Shown in pieces: positions 26,352 through 36,189 of a stretch of 64,000 nt of DNA. A program made the translations under genes and the position numbers. The DNA is from Helicobacter sp. 11S03491-1. GTDB taxonomy: Bacteria > Campylobacterota > Campylobacteria > Campylobacterales > Helicobacteraceae. The DNA lies in the NCBI RefSeq assembly GCF_002272835.1, contig NZ_MLAO01000002.1, forward strand, positions 124,001-188,000. The letters are read 5' to 3'. The notes under the pieces are model-generated. The model did no database searches and had not been told where the DNA came from. It was given only the letters and a program-made list of their open reading frames with translations. Within the stretch, counting starts at the first letter, position 1. Every line of letters starts with the position of its first letter.

Positions 26352-27272
26352 ATGAAGTTATTTACTCCTAAAAAAGGCGCTATAGTAGCTACTGTAGTGT
26401 CTATTTTTTTGATGATTGTCAAATTCATTGTTGCTATTTCCAGCGGTTCGGTTGTTGTTTTGGCAAGCGCAATTGATTCTTTGTTGGATGTTTGTATTTC
26501 CGGTTTTAATTATTTTGCCCTTAAAAAAACAGATAAACCTGCTAATAAAAAGTTTAATTACGGATTTGATAAAATTCAATACATTGCAACGACTATTGAG
26601 GGATTGGTAATTTTTATATCTGCGGGGTACATTTTTTATAAATCTGTTGAACATTTGCAGACCAAAACCCCCTTAGTTGATGCAACAGCAGCGATTTGGA
26701 TAATGATTTTTAGCACGATTGTAGTGGGTTGTTTGATTTTATTTTTGAATAAAATTACCAAATTCCATGAAAGTGAAGTTACTAAAGCAGATATTTTACA
26801 TTACAAAAGTGATTTATTTAGCAATGGGGCAATTTTGATTTCACTTATCATGATTGAATGGAGTGACTTTTATTGGATGGATCCTGTTTTTGGGATATTT
26901 ATTGCCCTATATATTGCTTATAGCGCCTTAAAAATTGTCAAATCAGGTATTTTTATGCTCCTAGATAGGGCATTAGATGAACATACACAAAATCGTATAA
27001 TAAATATTCTTAATGAGAGTGCGATTTTAGGGTATTATAATCTAAAGACACGAATTGTAGGGAACAAAGTTTTTATGGTGGTTTATTTGGTATTTGATGA
27101 GAGAATTACTCTCTTGTTTGCCCATGATATTTCTGATAATATTGAAATGCGTATCAAGGCTATAGATATGAGCAAAGAATGGGAAATCATTGCTCATTTA
27201 GAGCCTATTGAATACTTCAAAGATGGAGATCATAGTTTTAAAAAAGGAAGTAATCTTGAAACATTACATTAA
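26352..27272 (+). CDS. Cation diffusion facilitator family efflux protein
   Basis: This 306-residue protein has six transmembrane helices and the CDF signature around SAIDSLLDVCISGFNYFAL, with a second metal-site region HYKSDLFSNGAILISL (His and Asp ligands in helix V). A cytoplasmic C-terminal domain follows. Members export Zn, Fe, Mn or Co in exchange for protons. The HxxxD-type second half-site is FieF/YiiP-like, so Zn or Fe efflux is the best guess. The last 17 bp overlap the next gene. Confidence 0.92.
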   Translation: MKLFTPKKGAIVATVVSIFLMIVKFIVAISSGSVVVLASAIDSLLDVCISGFNYFALKKTDKPANKKFNYGFDKIQYIATTIEGLVIFISAGYIFYKSVEHLQTKTPLVDATAAIWIMIFSTIVVGCLILFLNKITKFHESEVTKADILHYKSDLFSNGAILISLIMIEWSDFYWMDPVFGIFIALYIAYSALKIVKSGIFMLLDRALDEHTQNRIINILNESAILGYYNLKTRIVGNKVFMVVYLVFDERITLLFAHDISDNIEMRIKAIDMSKEWEIIAHLEPIEYFKDGDHSFKKGSNLETLH

Positions 27273-28992
27273 TTTTATTCGCTCAAAAAATATTGTAAAA
27301 ACTACTATTTACCCGCATTTAAAATGCGATCTCGCAGAAGCCAAAATTTTGCGTTATATGGCGGAGGGACTTTTGGGGGGAAATGATGAATTTAGTGTTT
27401 TGACATTGCTTGAAAATGTATTTGTGGATAAAAATATTTTTTTACTCGATTATTTGCCAAAAGTTAAAAATCTTTTAGAGTTGGGTTGGATTGTGCAAGC
27501 AGGTTTTGTGCCCATGAGAATCAATGAAATTGCTATGTTGGAGCTTTTGAATTCTACTATTTCTTTAAGCCCCGGTTTTTTGAAGCTTTTAGAAGAAGGT
27601 ACTCTAAATCTTGAACTCCCTGAAATTAGCCCCTATGAAGATCATTTGGAGTATCTTAAAGATCAATTTTTGCGTATCGATTTACTTCAAAAATTAAGTT
27701 ATAGTTTTCAAAAGCTTTCCTCCGCTTCCCTTTCTCGCACAAAATACCGTCTCAAATTACTTGAAGAGAGGATTTTATCGCGAATTAAAATTACAAAAAC
27801 CCCCATTGAAGTTCAAATTCTCATGAAAGAAAATTTATTAACTCCTAAAGAAGAGATTATTTTCTTTGCCTTACTGAAAGAGGAATATTCAGGGGGAGAT
27901 GAGAGCTTGCGTGATATGAATAGCTTGATAGATTTGATAAGTGAAAATGAATATGATAGAATCAAAAATCGATCTTTGCTTGATGAAAAAAGCACTTTAG
28001 TAGAAAAAAACCTTGTAGATTATGATGAAATGCTTAATCCTTTTGGGGGGATTAGTAGGGCATTTTTTATTCCTGAAGAAGTGCTTGAGAAGATTATTCA
28101 TCCTAACCGCAAAAAGAAAAAAACAAAAATTACCCTGCAAGCCTTGATAAAAGAGCAAGAAATTTTTGAGATTCTTGAACCTAAAGTCAGGCTTGATGAG
28201 GTGATTTTAGCTCCCAAGACAAAAGAAACTCTTCATTCCCTCCTCAAACAAGTAGATCCGAAAGTTATTGCACATTTGAAAGAATGGGGTATCAAGGAGA
28301 AAAATAAAGGCATTGATGCTAGAATTATTTTTTACGGACCTGCAGGCACAGGGAAAACACTGACTGCATTAGGGATTGCAAAAAGTCTTAAAAAATCTAT
28401 TATTAGTTTTGATTGTTCCAAGATTTTGTCTATGTATGTAGGAGAATCAGAAAAAAATGTTCGAAAAATATTTGATGAATATAAAGAAATTACTCGAAAA
28501 CTTAAAAATAATCCTATTTTGCTTTTGGATGAGGCTGATCAATTTTTGAGTGTTAGGATAAGTAGCGGGAGTGGAGCAGAAAAAATGCACAATCAAATGC
28601 AAAATATTTTTTTAGAGCAGATTGAAAAATTTGAAGGGATTTTAATTGCAACAACAAATCTGTTAGAAACGATTGATTCAGCATTCTCCAGACGTTTTAA
28701 CTATAAAATTGAATTTAAAAAACCTTCATTAGATCAAAGAGTTCAACTTTGGGAAAAATACCTTCCTAAAAATGCCAAATACCATGAACCTCATACAATT
28801 TTATCTTTGGCTAATGAATTAAGCATGTATCCTTTGAGTGGAGGGCAAATTTCATTGGTGATAAAAAATACTGCTTATAAGGTTGCCACTCGCAATAAAC
28901 CTGTATTTAGCAAGGAAGATTTTATTGAAGAAATTCAAAAAGAACAGAGTGGAAATTTTGATGGGGAGAAAAATTTAGGATTCCAATCATAA
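27256..28992 (+). CDS. AAA+ ATPase (FtsH/CDC48-type core, no protease)
   Basis: The 578-residue protein has a roughly 320-residue helical N-terminal region of unknown fold, then a single AAA domain with Walker A (FYGPAGTGKTLT), Walker B (PILLLDEADQFLS), sensor 1 (IATTNL) and an arginine-finger region (SAFSRRFNY). No HExxH protease or second ring is present. I chose the TTG at 27256, preceded by AAGGAAG at 5 nt; the frame continues upstream inside the CDF gene without a good site. H. pylori has similar uncharacterised AAA proteins. A substrate-remodelling role is inferred from the fold only. Confidence 0.8.
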   Translation: MKHYINFIRSKNIVKTTIYPHLKCDLAEAKILRYMAEGLLGGNDEFSVLTLLENVFVDKNIFLLDYLPKVKNLLELGWIVQAGFVPMRINEIAMLELLNSTISLSPGFLKLLEEGTLNLELPEISPYEDHLEYLKDQFLRIDLLQKLSYSFQKLSSASLSRTKYRLKLLEERILSRIKITKTPIEVQILMKENLLTPKEEIIFFALLKEEYSGGDESLRDMNSLIDLISENEYDRIKNRSLLDEKSTLVEKNLVDYDEMLNPFGGISRAFFIPEEVLEKIIHPNRKKKKTKITLQALIKEQEIFEILEPKVRLDEVILAPKTKETLHSLLKQVDPKVIAHLKEWGIKEKNKGIDARIIFYGPAGTGKTLTALGIAKSLKKSIISFDCSKILSMYVGESEKNVRKIFDEYKEITRKLKNNPILLLDEADQFLSVRISSGSGAEKMHNQMQNIFLEQIEKFEGILIATTNLLETIDSAFSRRFNYKIEFKKPSLDQRVQLWEKYLPKNAKYHEPHTILSLANELSMYPLSGGQISLVIKNTAYKVATRNKPVFSKEDFIEEIQKEQSGNFDGEKNLGFQS

Positions 28993-29075
28993 ATCTTGAT
29001 ATTTATCAAGTCTTATGTATTTTTATTTAACTATTTAATAGTAATATTTAATGTAATTTTTTACAAGGAGATTGA

Positions 29076-30065
29076 ATGAGACAAACAACAATAAAGGTGC
29101 TTATAATTTTACCATTAATAGTAGGTATTGGATTTGGTTTTGACAAAACCATATCCAAAGAAAAAGGGGCAACAGGGATTGATTTGCCTGAGCAAGAGTG
29201 GAAACTGCCTCCTGCTATGCAAGAAGATGGCTATGTTGATGAGAGTAAAATGCCAAAAAATTCTAAATATACAGAGATGGTAGTTTTGGGCAATAAAATT
29301 CTGAATGAAACTGCTAAATATATAGGTCCCCAAGCCAAAGATCCCAAAATGAGATACGCAGGGAATAATCTCTCTTGTTCGAGCTGTCATGCTGCAGGTG
29401 GGACAAAAAAATATCAATCAGCTTTTGTAGGGATTTGGGGTAGATTCCCTTTATATCGCGCTAGAAGCGATGGGATTGATACATTAGAAGATAGGATTAA
29501 TGGTTGTATGCAAAGAAGTCTAAATGGTAAGGCTTTACCGGTAGATTCTAAAGAGATGAAAGCAATAGTTACTTATATGCAATGGCTTTCTCAAGGGTTT
29601 TTGGTTGGAGCAAAAACTAAAGGTCAAGGCTTAATAAAAATGCCATTATTAGATCGAGCCGCAGATCCCAAAAAAGGTAAAATTGTATTTGAAGAAAAAT
29701 GTGTTGCTTGTCATCAAGCTGATGGTCAAGGTTTGAAAAATCCGGATACTAATGGGGCTTATTATTTGTTTCCACCTCTTTGGGGTAAAGATAGTTTCAA
29801 TACAGGGGCAGGGATGCATCGTGAGTTAAAAGCTGCTGCTTATATCAAGGCAAATATGCCCCAAGGTAATCCTGATTTGACAGACGAGCAAGCTTATGAT
29901 GTAGCTGCTTATATCAACTCCCAACCAAGACCCGTTAAAGCAGGAGGGGAAAAAGACTTCCCTGACAAGAGAGTCAAACCTGTTGATGCAGTTAGCGGAC
30001 CTTATCCGGATAAGTATCCTCAAAAACAACATCAATTTGGACCTTATAAAGAAATGTTAAAATAA
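29076..30065 (+). CDS. tsdA: Dihaem thiosulfate dehydrogenase / tetrathionate reductase TsdA
   Basis: The 329-residue exported protein (signal peptide about residues 1-22) contains two haem-c motifs, CSSCH near residue 101 and CVACH near 209. The flanking text (GNNLSCSSCH, FVGIWGRFPLYRARSG-like, TLEDRINGCMQRS, NGKALPVDSKEMKA) is diagnostic of TsdA. In Campylobacter jejuni, TsdA uses tetrathionate as an alternative electron acceptor. It has its own spacer and GGAG-type ribosome site and is convergent with priA without any intergenic bases. Confidence 0.92.
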   Translation: MRQTTIKVLIILPLIVGIGFGFDKTISKEKGATGIDLPEQEWKLPPAMQEDGYVDESKMPKNSKYTEMVVLGNKILNETAKYIGPQAKDPKMRYAGNNLSCSSCHAAGGTKKYQSAFVGIWGRFPLYRARSDGIDTLEDRINGCMQRSLNGKALPVDSKEMKAIVTYMQWLSQGFLVGAKTKGQGLIKMPLLDRAADPKKGKIVFEEKCVACHQADGQGLKNPDTNGAYYLFPPLWGKDSFNTGAGMHRELKAAAYIKANMPQGNPDLTDEQAYDVAAYINSQPRPVKAGGEKDFPDKRVKPVDAVSGPYPDKYPQKQHQFGPYKEMLK

Positions 30066-31934
30066 CTATATCGTATGGATGGGGTCTATATCAATTTCAA
30101 ACCCCATTTTATGCGAATAGTTGAGGATTGGATGAAGCAATTTTAAAATAGCAGTGTGAGATGAGGATCTTAGAAAAATATGGTAGCGGTATTTTGAAGC
30201 TATTTTTTCTATCCCTGATTTCCCTGCTCCTACAATAGAAACTTCTTGAGTAACAGAGCATTTGAGTAAGTTTAAGATAAATTCCATATTTGCTTGTGCT
30301 TTTGCTTCTTGTTTGCTTGAAAAATGCAAGATAGCTAGCTTTTTATAGGGTGGGTAGGCATTTTTTCGATGCAAAAGTTCAAAGTTTAAAAAATCTTCAT
30401 AATCATCCATAAAACGGCTTAAAAAATCACTATTAAGGCTTTGGATAATGACTTTTCCATTTTCTTTTCGCCCGCTTCTTCCTGCAATTTGGTGTATTAA
30501 GGCAATTGTTTTTTCGTAACTTTTATATTCCCCACTTCTGAGAAGATAATCTATATCTAAAATAATCGCCAGATTAACGCTATGATAATCATGCCCTTTG
30601 CTAATCATTTGTGTACCTACAAGAATGTCAATTTGATGGTGATTAAAATCATCTAAAATTTTGCGGAGTTTATTTTGCGTGCTTGTGTGATCTTTGTCAA
30701 AAATAGCTATCCTTGCTTGGGGGAGCAAATTACTTAATTCCTCTGTAATTTGGGCAGTTCCGATTCTTTGCGCAGATAAATGAGGGCTTTGACATGAAGG
30801 ACAGCAAGAAGGAATAGGTAGGCTATAACCACAATAATGGCATAAAAGCACTTTTTTGTCTAAGTGCAAACTCATGCCAATACTACAAAATGGACATTCA
30901 AGAGTATGCCCACATTCTTGGCATAAGAGAATTTTGAAATTTGCCCTTGTAGGTAGGAATAAAATAGCCTGTTCTTTTTGTTTGAGAATAGTTTTTAAAT
31001 GCTCCAAAATAAAGGGTGTGATTTGAGTGGGTTGATTTTGTAATAAAATTTCTTTTTTGGAATTAAAGTGTCTTCCTCTCAGACGGATAAGATAATTGTC
31101 TTTTTTTGCATAATAGTAGCTATTTAGGCTTGGTGTAGCTGATCCCAAAAGGATTTTGATATGACTTTTTACTCCCAGATAAAGGCTAATATCTCTTGCA
31201 TTATATCTGGGTCTATTCTGAGATTTATAAGCATCATCATGTTCTTCATCAATAACAATAAGCCCTAATTTAGGCAAAGGCAAAAACAAAGCACTCCTTG
31301 CCCCTGCAATAATTCTTATTTCTCCATTTTTGAGTTTTTCTAGAATTTTAGTTTTGTTTTTTTTGGAGATCTTGCTGTGCCAAATCCCAACAATATCTCC
31401 AAAAACATTTTGAAGTCGTTTTTCTATTTGAGGGGTGAGAGATATTTCGGGCATTAAAAAAACAATGTTTTTATCTTGATTGAGGGTTTGAATCATAAGA
31501 TGGATATAAATTTCTGTTTTGCCACTCCCTGTATCCCCAAACAAAAGACTTACAGGCTTTGTGTTGATAAAATCCAGAGCTTTTGTTTGTGCTGCGCTTA
31601 AGGGATTGGTATGATAGATTGAAGAGTTTGGAATCTTGAGATTTTGTGTAGATTCAAAAGGATAAAAAAGCCCATATGCCTCTCCATAACTACAGCAATA
31701 ATATTGTGCAATAAAATCTGCTAAAGTGATTTGATGTTTCCCGAAATAACCGGTTGTCTTGAGGGCTTCTTTGGAGGGAAAATCAGGTTGCATACAAGCT
31801 GCAAGTACCACTCCTTCTTTTAGTATATTTTTGATAGGAATATTTACAACATCACCTTTTTTAAAGATTTCTGCAGAATGATAAGTCAAAATTGGAGAGT
31901 TTGCTTTTAAGGGAGCTATTTGATAATAGTTCAT
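30066..31934 (-). CDS. priA: Primosomal replication-restart helicase PriA
   Basis: This 622-residue superfamily-2 helicase has Walker A (LLFGDTGSGKTEIY), DEEH box (LIVIDEEHDDAYKSQ), paired zinc clusters (CQECGHTLECPFC, CHYCGYS, CCPSC) and helicase motifs V/VI (GTQMISKGHDY, QIAGRSGRKENG). The N-terminal 3'-end-binding domain is shorter than in E. coli (732 residues), which is normal for epsilonproteobacteria. It restarts stalled forks. The start overlaps the stop of the small gene upstream. Confidence 0.95.
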   Translation of the reverse strand: MNYYQIAPLKANSPILTYHSAEIFKKGDVVNIPIKNILKEGVVLAACMQPDFPSKEALKTTGYFGKHQITLADFIAQYYCCSYGEAYGLFYPFESTQNLKIPNSSIYHTNPLSAAQTKALDFINTKPVSLLFGDTGSGKTEIYIHLMIQTLNQDKNIVFLMPEISLTPQIEKRLQNVFGDIVGIWHSKISKKNKTKILEKLKNGEIRIIAGARSALFLPLPKLGLIVIDEEHDDAYKSQNRPRYNARDISLYLGVKSHIKILLGSATPSLNSYYYAKKDNYLIRLRGRHFNSKKEILLQNQPTQITPFILEHLKTILKQKEQAILFLPTRANFKILLCQECGHTLECPFCSIGMSLHLDKKVLLCHYCGYSLPIPSCCPSCQSPHLSAQRIGTAQITEELSNLLPQARIAIFDKDHTSTQNKLRKILDDFNHHQIDILVGTQMISKGHDYHSVNLAIILDIDYLLRSGEYKSYEKTIALIHQIAGRSGRKENGKVIIQSLNSDFLSRFMDDYEDFLNFELLHRKNAYPPYKKLAILHFSSKQEAKAQANMEFILNLLKCSVTQEVSIVGAGKSGIEKIASKYRYHIFLRSSSHTAILKLLHPILNYSHKMGFEIDIDPIHTI

Positions 31935-32146
31935 GAAGTAATTTTTTGTAGAAGGCTCTTTAAATGATTGTTTAGGATTGAGTATTCTTGAATTTTGTTC
32001 AAATGATTTTTCAGTAACTCTGTAAGCTCAATATCTTGATTGTCAAAAGTCTGTGTAATTTCTTCTTGTGCTTCTTGAGTAAAACCTTCAAGTTTGATTT
32101 GAAATTTTCTACCGGAAATTTTGATTTCAATAAACTCTTGATTCAT
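31931..32146 (-). CDS. Small conserved protein, ZapA-like candidate
   Basis: This 71-residue protein has an N-terminal beta-type segment (EFIEIKISGRKFQIKLEG) followed by helical residues. The order of a short strand motif with an isolated Gly before a helix resembles ZapA (FtsZ-ring protein), but it is shorter and lacks decisive residues. It overlaps both the coiled-coil gene upstream and priA downstream by 4 bp. H. pylori also has two small unknown genes before priA. The function is unproven. Confidence 0.65.
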   Translation of the reverse strand: MNQEFIEIKISGRKFQIKLEGFTQEAQEEITQTFDNQDIELTELLKNHLNKIQEYSILNNHLKSLLQKITS

Positions 32147-32370
32147 TTTTCTAATACTTCTTGGATTTTATTATAAAGTTCTTCCATACTCTTGTCTTTA
32201 TTAGCTAATTCTTCATAAAGGGTGGACATTTGCCTGTCTTTTTCTTCATTTTGAGCCATAAGCGTTGTGATTTTGAGTCTTAATTGTTCAATTTCTGATT
32301 GTTGAGAATTTAATCTTTGTAATAAAAGGTCAATTTTTTGGCTTAATTTTTCAATTAATGGCATAGGCAC
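32143..32370 (-). CDS. Small coiled-coil protein of unknown function
   Basis: This 75-residue protein is predicted entirely helical with heptad spacing of Leu/Ile (LIEKLSQKIDLLLQRLNSQ, then LRLKITTLMAQ). It has the size and look of ZapB or SlyX-type coiled coils without a specific motif. Its overlap with the next small gene suggests the two proteins act together; priA is the third gene of the unit. Confidence 0.65.
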   Translation of the reverse strand: MPMPLIEKLSQKIDLLLQRLNSQQSEIEQLRLKITTLMAQNEEKDRQMSTLYEELANKDKSMEELYNKIQEVLEK

Positions 32371-32438
32371 TCCTAAAGAGTTAAGGTATAGATTTCAGGT
32401 ATAATTGTAACAGATATTCTAGTGTTTTAGGAATCATA

Positions 32439-34421
32439 ATGGCAAAATTTATACTTAATTCTCCTTATTCCCCCGCAGGCGATCAGCCCGCAGCAATTGC
32501 AAAAATATCTGATTGTATTGCACAAGGGAGTTGTTATCAGACTTTGATTGGGGTAACCGGAAGTGGCAAAACTTACACAATGGCAAACATTATTGCACAA
32601 TTGAATATCCCCACTTTGATTATGAGCCATAATAAGACTTTATGCGCACAACTTTATAGTGAGTTTAAAGGATTTTTTCCAAATAACCATGTTGAGTATT
32701 TCATTTCTCATTTTGATTACTACCAACCTGAAGCCTATATCCCTCGTCGAGATCTTTTTGTTGAAAAAGATAGTTCGATTAATGATGATTTGGAGCGTTT
32801 GAGACTTTCTGCTACGACCTCATTGCTTGCTTATGATGATGTGATTGTTGTTGCAAGTGTTTCAGCAAATTATGGTTTAGGAAATCCAAGCGAATATTTG
32901 GAAATGATAGAAAAAATAGAGGTTGGAGAGAGTCGAAATTATAAAGAATTTTTACTCAAACTTGTAGATATGGGTTATAGCAGGAATGATATTGCCTTTG
33001 ATAGAGGTAATTTTAGAGCACAAGGAGAAAGTGTAGATATATTTCCTGCCTATAATGAGGTTGAATACATTCATGTAGAATTTTTTGGTGATGAGATTGA
33101 GCGGATTGAGATTTTTAATCATATAGAACGCCAAAAGGTCAAAAAGCTAAATTCTTATGTTTTGTATGCAGCAAATCAATTCATTGTAGGGCACAAGCGC
33201 TTAGCCTTAGCTATGAAAAATATCGAAAGTGAGCTGGGAGAAAGGCTTGCATTCTTCCAAGAAGAAGGCAAAATGATAGAGCATAGCAGGTTAAAAGGGC
33301 GCACTGAATTTGATTTAGAAATGATGCAAGCAAGTGGGGTTTGTAAGGGGATTGAAAATTATGCACGCCATCTTACGGGTAAAAAGGCAGGGGAAACACC
33401 TTATACTTTGCTGGATTATTTTGAACAAAAAGGCAAGCCTTATTTGGTGATAGTGGATGAATCTCATGTAAGTTTGCCTCAATTTGGGGGAATGTATGCC
33501 GGGGATATGAGTAGGAAGCATGTTTTGGTTGATTATGGATTTCGCTTGCCCTCAGCGCTTGATAATCGTCCATTGAAATTTGATGAATTTATTCACAAAG
33601 CCCCTCATTATCTTTTTGTCTCTGCTACGCCGGCCCAACTTGAGATTGAGCTTTCTAAAGAAAATATTGCTGAGCAGATTATTCGTCCTACAGGATTGCT
33701 GGATCCTATCTATGAAGTAAGAGATAGCGATAAACAAGTAGAAAATCTTTATGATGAGATCTTAAAAGTTATCCAAAGAAAAGAAAGAGTACTGATTACC
33801 ACACTTACTAAAAAAATGGCAGAAGAATTGACCAAATATTATAGTGAGCTTGGACTTAGAGTCCAATATATGCATAGCGAAATAGATGCCATTGAGCGCA
33901 ATCATATTATTCGAGGACTGCGATTAGGAGATTTTGATGTTTTAGTCGGGATCAATTTATTGAGAGAGGGATTGGATTTGCCGGAAGTGAGTTTAGTAGC
34001 GATCATGGATGCGGATAAGGAAGGGTTTTTGCGTAGTGAAACGAGTCTGATACAAACAATGGGAAGGGCGGCACGCAATATCAATGGCAAAGTACTTCTT
34101 TATGCCAAAAAAATTACACGCAGTATGCAAAAGGCGATGGATACTACAGACTATCGTCGCAAAAAACAAGAAGAATTTAACCAAGCGCACCATATCACGC
34201 CTAAATCAGTGGCTAGGAATGTTGAAGAAGAGTTGCGATTAGAGTCTTCCGTGAATGCAAAACTTTATGAAAAAGCCCTCAAAAAATCCAAAATTCCCAA
34301 AACAGAAAAAGATGCCCTCATCAAAGAATTGAGCAAGAAAATGCATGAAGCAGCTACCAGATTGGATTTTGAAGAGGCTGCAAGAGTTCGCGATGAGATA
34401 GCTAAAATCAGGAGTTTGTAG
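32439..34421 (+). CDS. uvrB: Excinuclease ABC subunit B
   Basis: The damage-verification helicase of nucleotide excision repair, 660 residues. It has Walker A ([14 protein letters not shown]), the beta-hairpin region (YYQPEAYIP), DESH box ([12 protein letters not shown]), motif VI (TMGRAARN) and the C-terminal UVR domain that contacts UvrC ([24 protein letters not shown]). Full length. uvrA lies 3.6 kb away on the other strand, separated by restriction-modification genes. Confidence 0.97.
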   Translation: MAKFILNSPYSPAGDQPAAIAKISDCIAQGSCYQTLIGVTGSGKTYTMANIIAQLNIPTLIMSHNKTLCAQLYSEFKGFFPNNHVEYFISHFDYYQPEAYIPRRDLFVEKDSSINDDLERLRLSATTSLLAYDDVIVVASVSANYGLGNPSEYLEMIEKIEVGESRNYKEFLLKLVDMGYSRNDIAFDRGNFRAQGESVDIFPAYNEVEYIHVEFFGDEIERIEIFNHIERQKVKKLNSYVLYAANQFIVGHKRLALAMKNIESELGERLAFFQEEGKMIEHSRLKGRTEFDLEMMQASGVCKGIENYARHLTGKKAGETPYTLLDYFEQKGKPYLVIVDESHVSLPQFGGMYAGDMSRKHVLVDYGFRLPSALDNRPLKFDEFIHKAPHYLFVSATPAQLEIELSKENIAEQIIRPTGLLDPIYEVRDSDKQVENLYDEILKVIQRKERVLITTLTKKMAEELTKYYSELGLRVQYMHSEIDAIERNHIIRGLRLGDFDVLVGINLLREGLDLPEVSLVAIMDADKEGFLRSETSLIQTMGRAARNINGKVLLYAKKITRSMQKAMDTTDYRRKKQEEFNQAHHITPKSVARNVEEELRLESSVNAKLYEKALKKSKIPKTEKDALIKELSKKMHEAATRLDFEEAARVRDEIAKIRSL

Positions 34422-34507
34422 CTTTATAGTTTTGTGGATTAGAATTATAAAATAAAGTATAATAAAAGCAATTTTCACAAGACAGATAAAGATAAAAAGA
34501 TAAAAGA

Positions 34508-35095
34508 GTGATCGACAAAATAGAAGAAAAAATTTTAGAAAAAAGTCTTAAACATTATATTTTGGAAGAAAATAGGTAAAAACAAGTTTATATCAATGCC
34601 CTTAAAATCGATGCTCAAAATTCCCGATTAGAACTTTTGGATTTTTTACATGGAGAATTTGGAGAAGAGTTTTTTCAATCTCTTTGTAATGGAATGCTTG
34701 TGTTTGATAAGTCAAAGTTTTTAGATTTTATCACTCAAAAAAAATTTTTTAGCAATTCTTGGACAAATTATACTAACAAAATCGGCTTGGCAAACAAAAT
34801 CAAAGTGTTTTTAAAGACACAAAATGAAGTCGTCTTAAACTTCCCCTTCAAAGATTGTGTATTAGCAGGTGGGGCAAATAAAGATGAAGGCAAGAGAAAA
34901 GAAATATTTTTTAATGAAATCTTAGCAAAAGATGAGATTGATATCTTATTCTCTCCTAAAGTATTGCACAACTTTGAATACATCACTTATGAGTCAGTCA
35001 GTCAGTCAGTCAGTCAGTCAGTCAGTCAGTCAGTCAGTCAGTCAGTCAGTCAGTCAGTCAGTCAGTCAGTCAGTCAGTCAGTCTCAATATCATAG
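34508..35095 (+). pseudogene. N-terminal part of type III Mod methyltransferase (nonsense codon, then repeat frameshift)
   Basis: Reading from GTG 34508 gives VIDKIEEKILEKSLKHYILEENR, then TAA at 34577-34579, then, in the same frame, KQVYINALKIDAQNSRLELLDFLHGEFGEEFF and onward to the AGTC repeat. That is the N-terminus of type III Mod proteins broken by one stop codon. A TTG at 34637 could restart translation. Past the repeat this frame ends at once, at 35095. A TATAAT lies at 34458-34463 upstream. Confidence 0.75.
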
Positions 35096-36149
35096 CGTAA
35101 AATCCGCAATACATCCCCAACAAGACTCAAAAGAACTTTTAGACTTATTAAAAAATCAAGATTTTTCCGGTTTCCCTAACTTGTTGCTTCAAGGTAACAA
35201 TCTCTTAAGCTTACATTCTCTCAAACATGTCAAATCTATCTACGGGCAAGTCAAACTCATTTATATAGATCCTCCCTACAATACAGGTAAGGATAGCTTT
35301 AACTATAATGACAATTTCAATCATTGTACTTGGCTTACTTTTATGAAAAATCGCCTGGAAATAGCCTATGAATTCCTGCGTGAAGATGGGGTAATATTTA
35401 TCCAATGTGATGATAACGAACAAGCTTATCTCAAAGTGCTTTGTGATGAGATTTTTGGGAGAGAGAATTTTGTGGGGTGTATGGTGTGGCTAAAAGGTAA
35501 TGCGCAAAATGATGCTAAAACAATTCAACGCAATCAAGAATATATTCTTTGCTATGCCAAAAAACTTGAGACTTTGCCAATTTATCAAATCTCTCAACAA
35601 CAAAAAGTTAAAGTTTTTAAAGATATAAAGACAGATAAATTCTATTATGAAGGCGCAGGACTTACTACCGGAGGAGCCGGTGGAACTCTAAATGCAAGAT
35701 CCAATTTAGGATTTAGTATTTATTATCATCCTCACACAAAAGATTTTTTTGCTTTTAATGATTATGATAAGGATTTCGCAAGAATCAGTAATGATGAAAA
35801 TGAAGTTTATACAGATCGGATGGATTTTTTAAATCAAGGATATGAGATTATAAGACCACCAAAAAAAGGTGTTAGACTTGGATGTTGGACTTGGGCATTG
35901 GAGAAATTCAATCAGGAAAAAGACAGTATCCTCATTAAAGGAGAAGCTAAGAAATATATTTTAATTAAAAAAGAGTGGCTGGATTCACAAAAGATAAAAA
36001 CAGATGCAGAAGGGAATTTCTATGCGATTATAGAAAAACAAAGCCCCCCTAAAAGTTTTATTGATGATGTTGGAGGAGGATTGCCATTTTATTCACAAAA
36101 TAAAGAAAATCTATTTGAAGATCATTTCAATAAAATTTTGGATATTTAA
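34932..36149 (+). pseudogene. mod: Type III Mod DNA methyltransferase, C-terminally truncated, out of frame with its N-terminus
   Basis: After the repeat, this frame reads GQVKLIYIDPPYNTGKDSFNY, the catalytic DPPY motif IV of beta-class N6-adenine methylases, then DGVIFIQCDDNEQAYL and a target-recognition region. It ends at LFEDHFNKILDI, before the FxGxG SAM-binding motif I that lies near the C-terminus in this class. The frame could start at ATG 34932 and would then encode a Ser/Gln/Val repeat stretch. As it stands the protein lacks both its proper N-terminus and motif I, so I regard it as inactive. No res nuclease gene follows. Confidence 0.75.
34992..35083 (+). repeat. Tetranucleotide AGTC repeat, 23 units
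   Basis: 92 bp of perfect AGTC within the mod reading frame; it encodes a repeated Ser-Gln-Ser-Val pattern. Tetranucleotide tracts in mod genes change length by slipped-strand mispairing. The frame arithmetic gives 22 or 25 units as the numbers that join the upstream and downstream frames; 23 is the OFF state. Confidence 0.98.
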
Positions 36150-36189
36150 AAATATATTATTTTATATATAATTTTATAGATTTATATAT

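Noticed and set aside
34992-35083. CRISPR-like direct repeats
   Set aside because: It is an uninterrupted 4-bp tandem repeat without spacers, inside a mod reading frame; it is a phase-variation tract.
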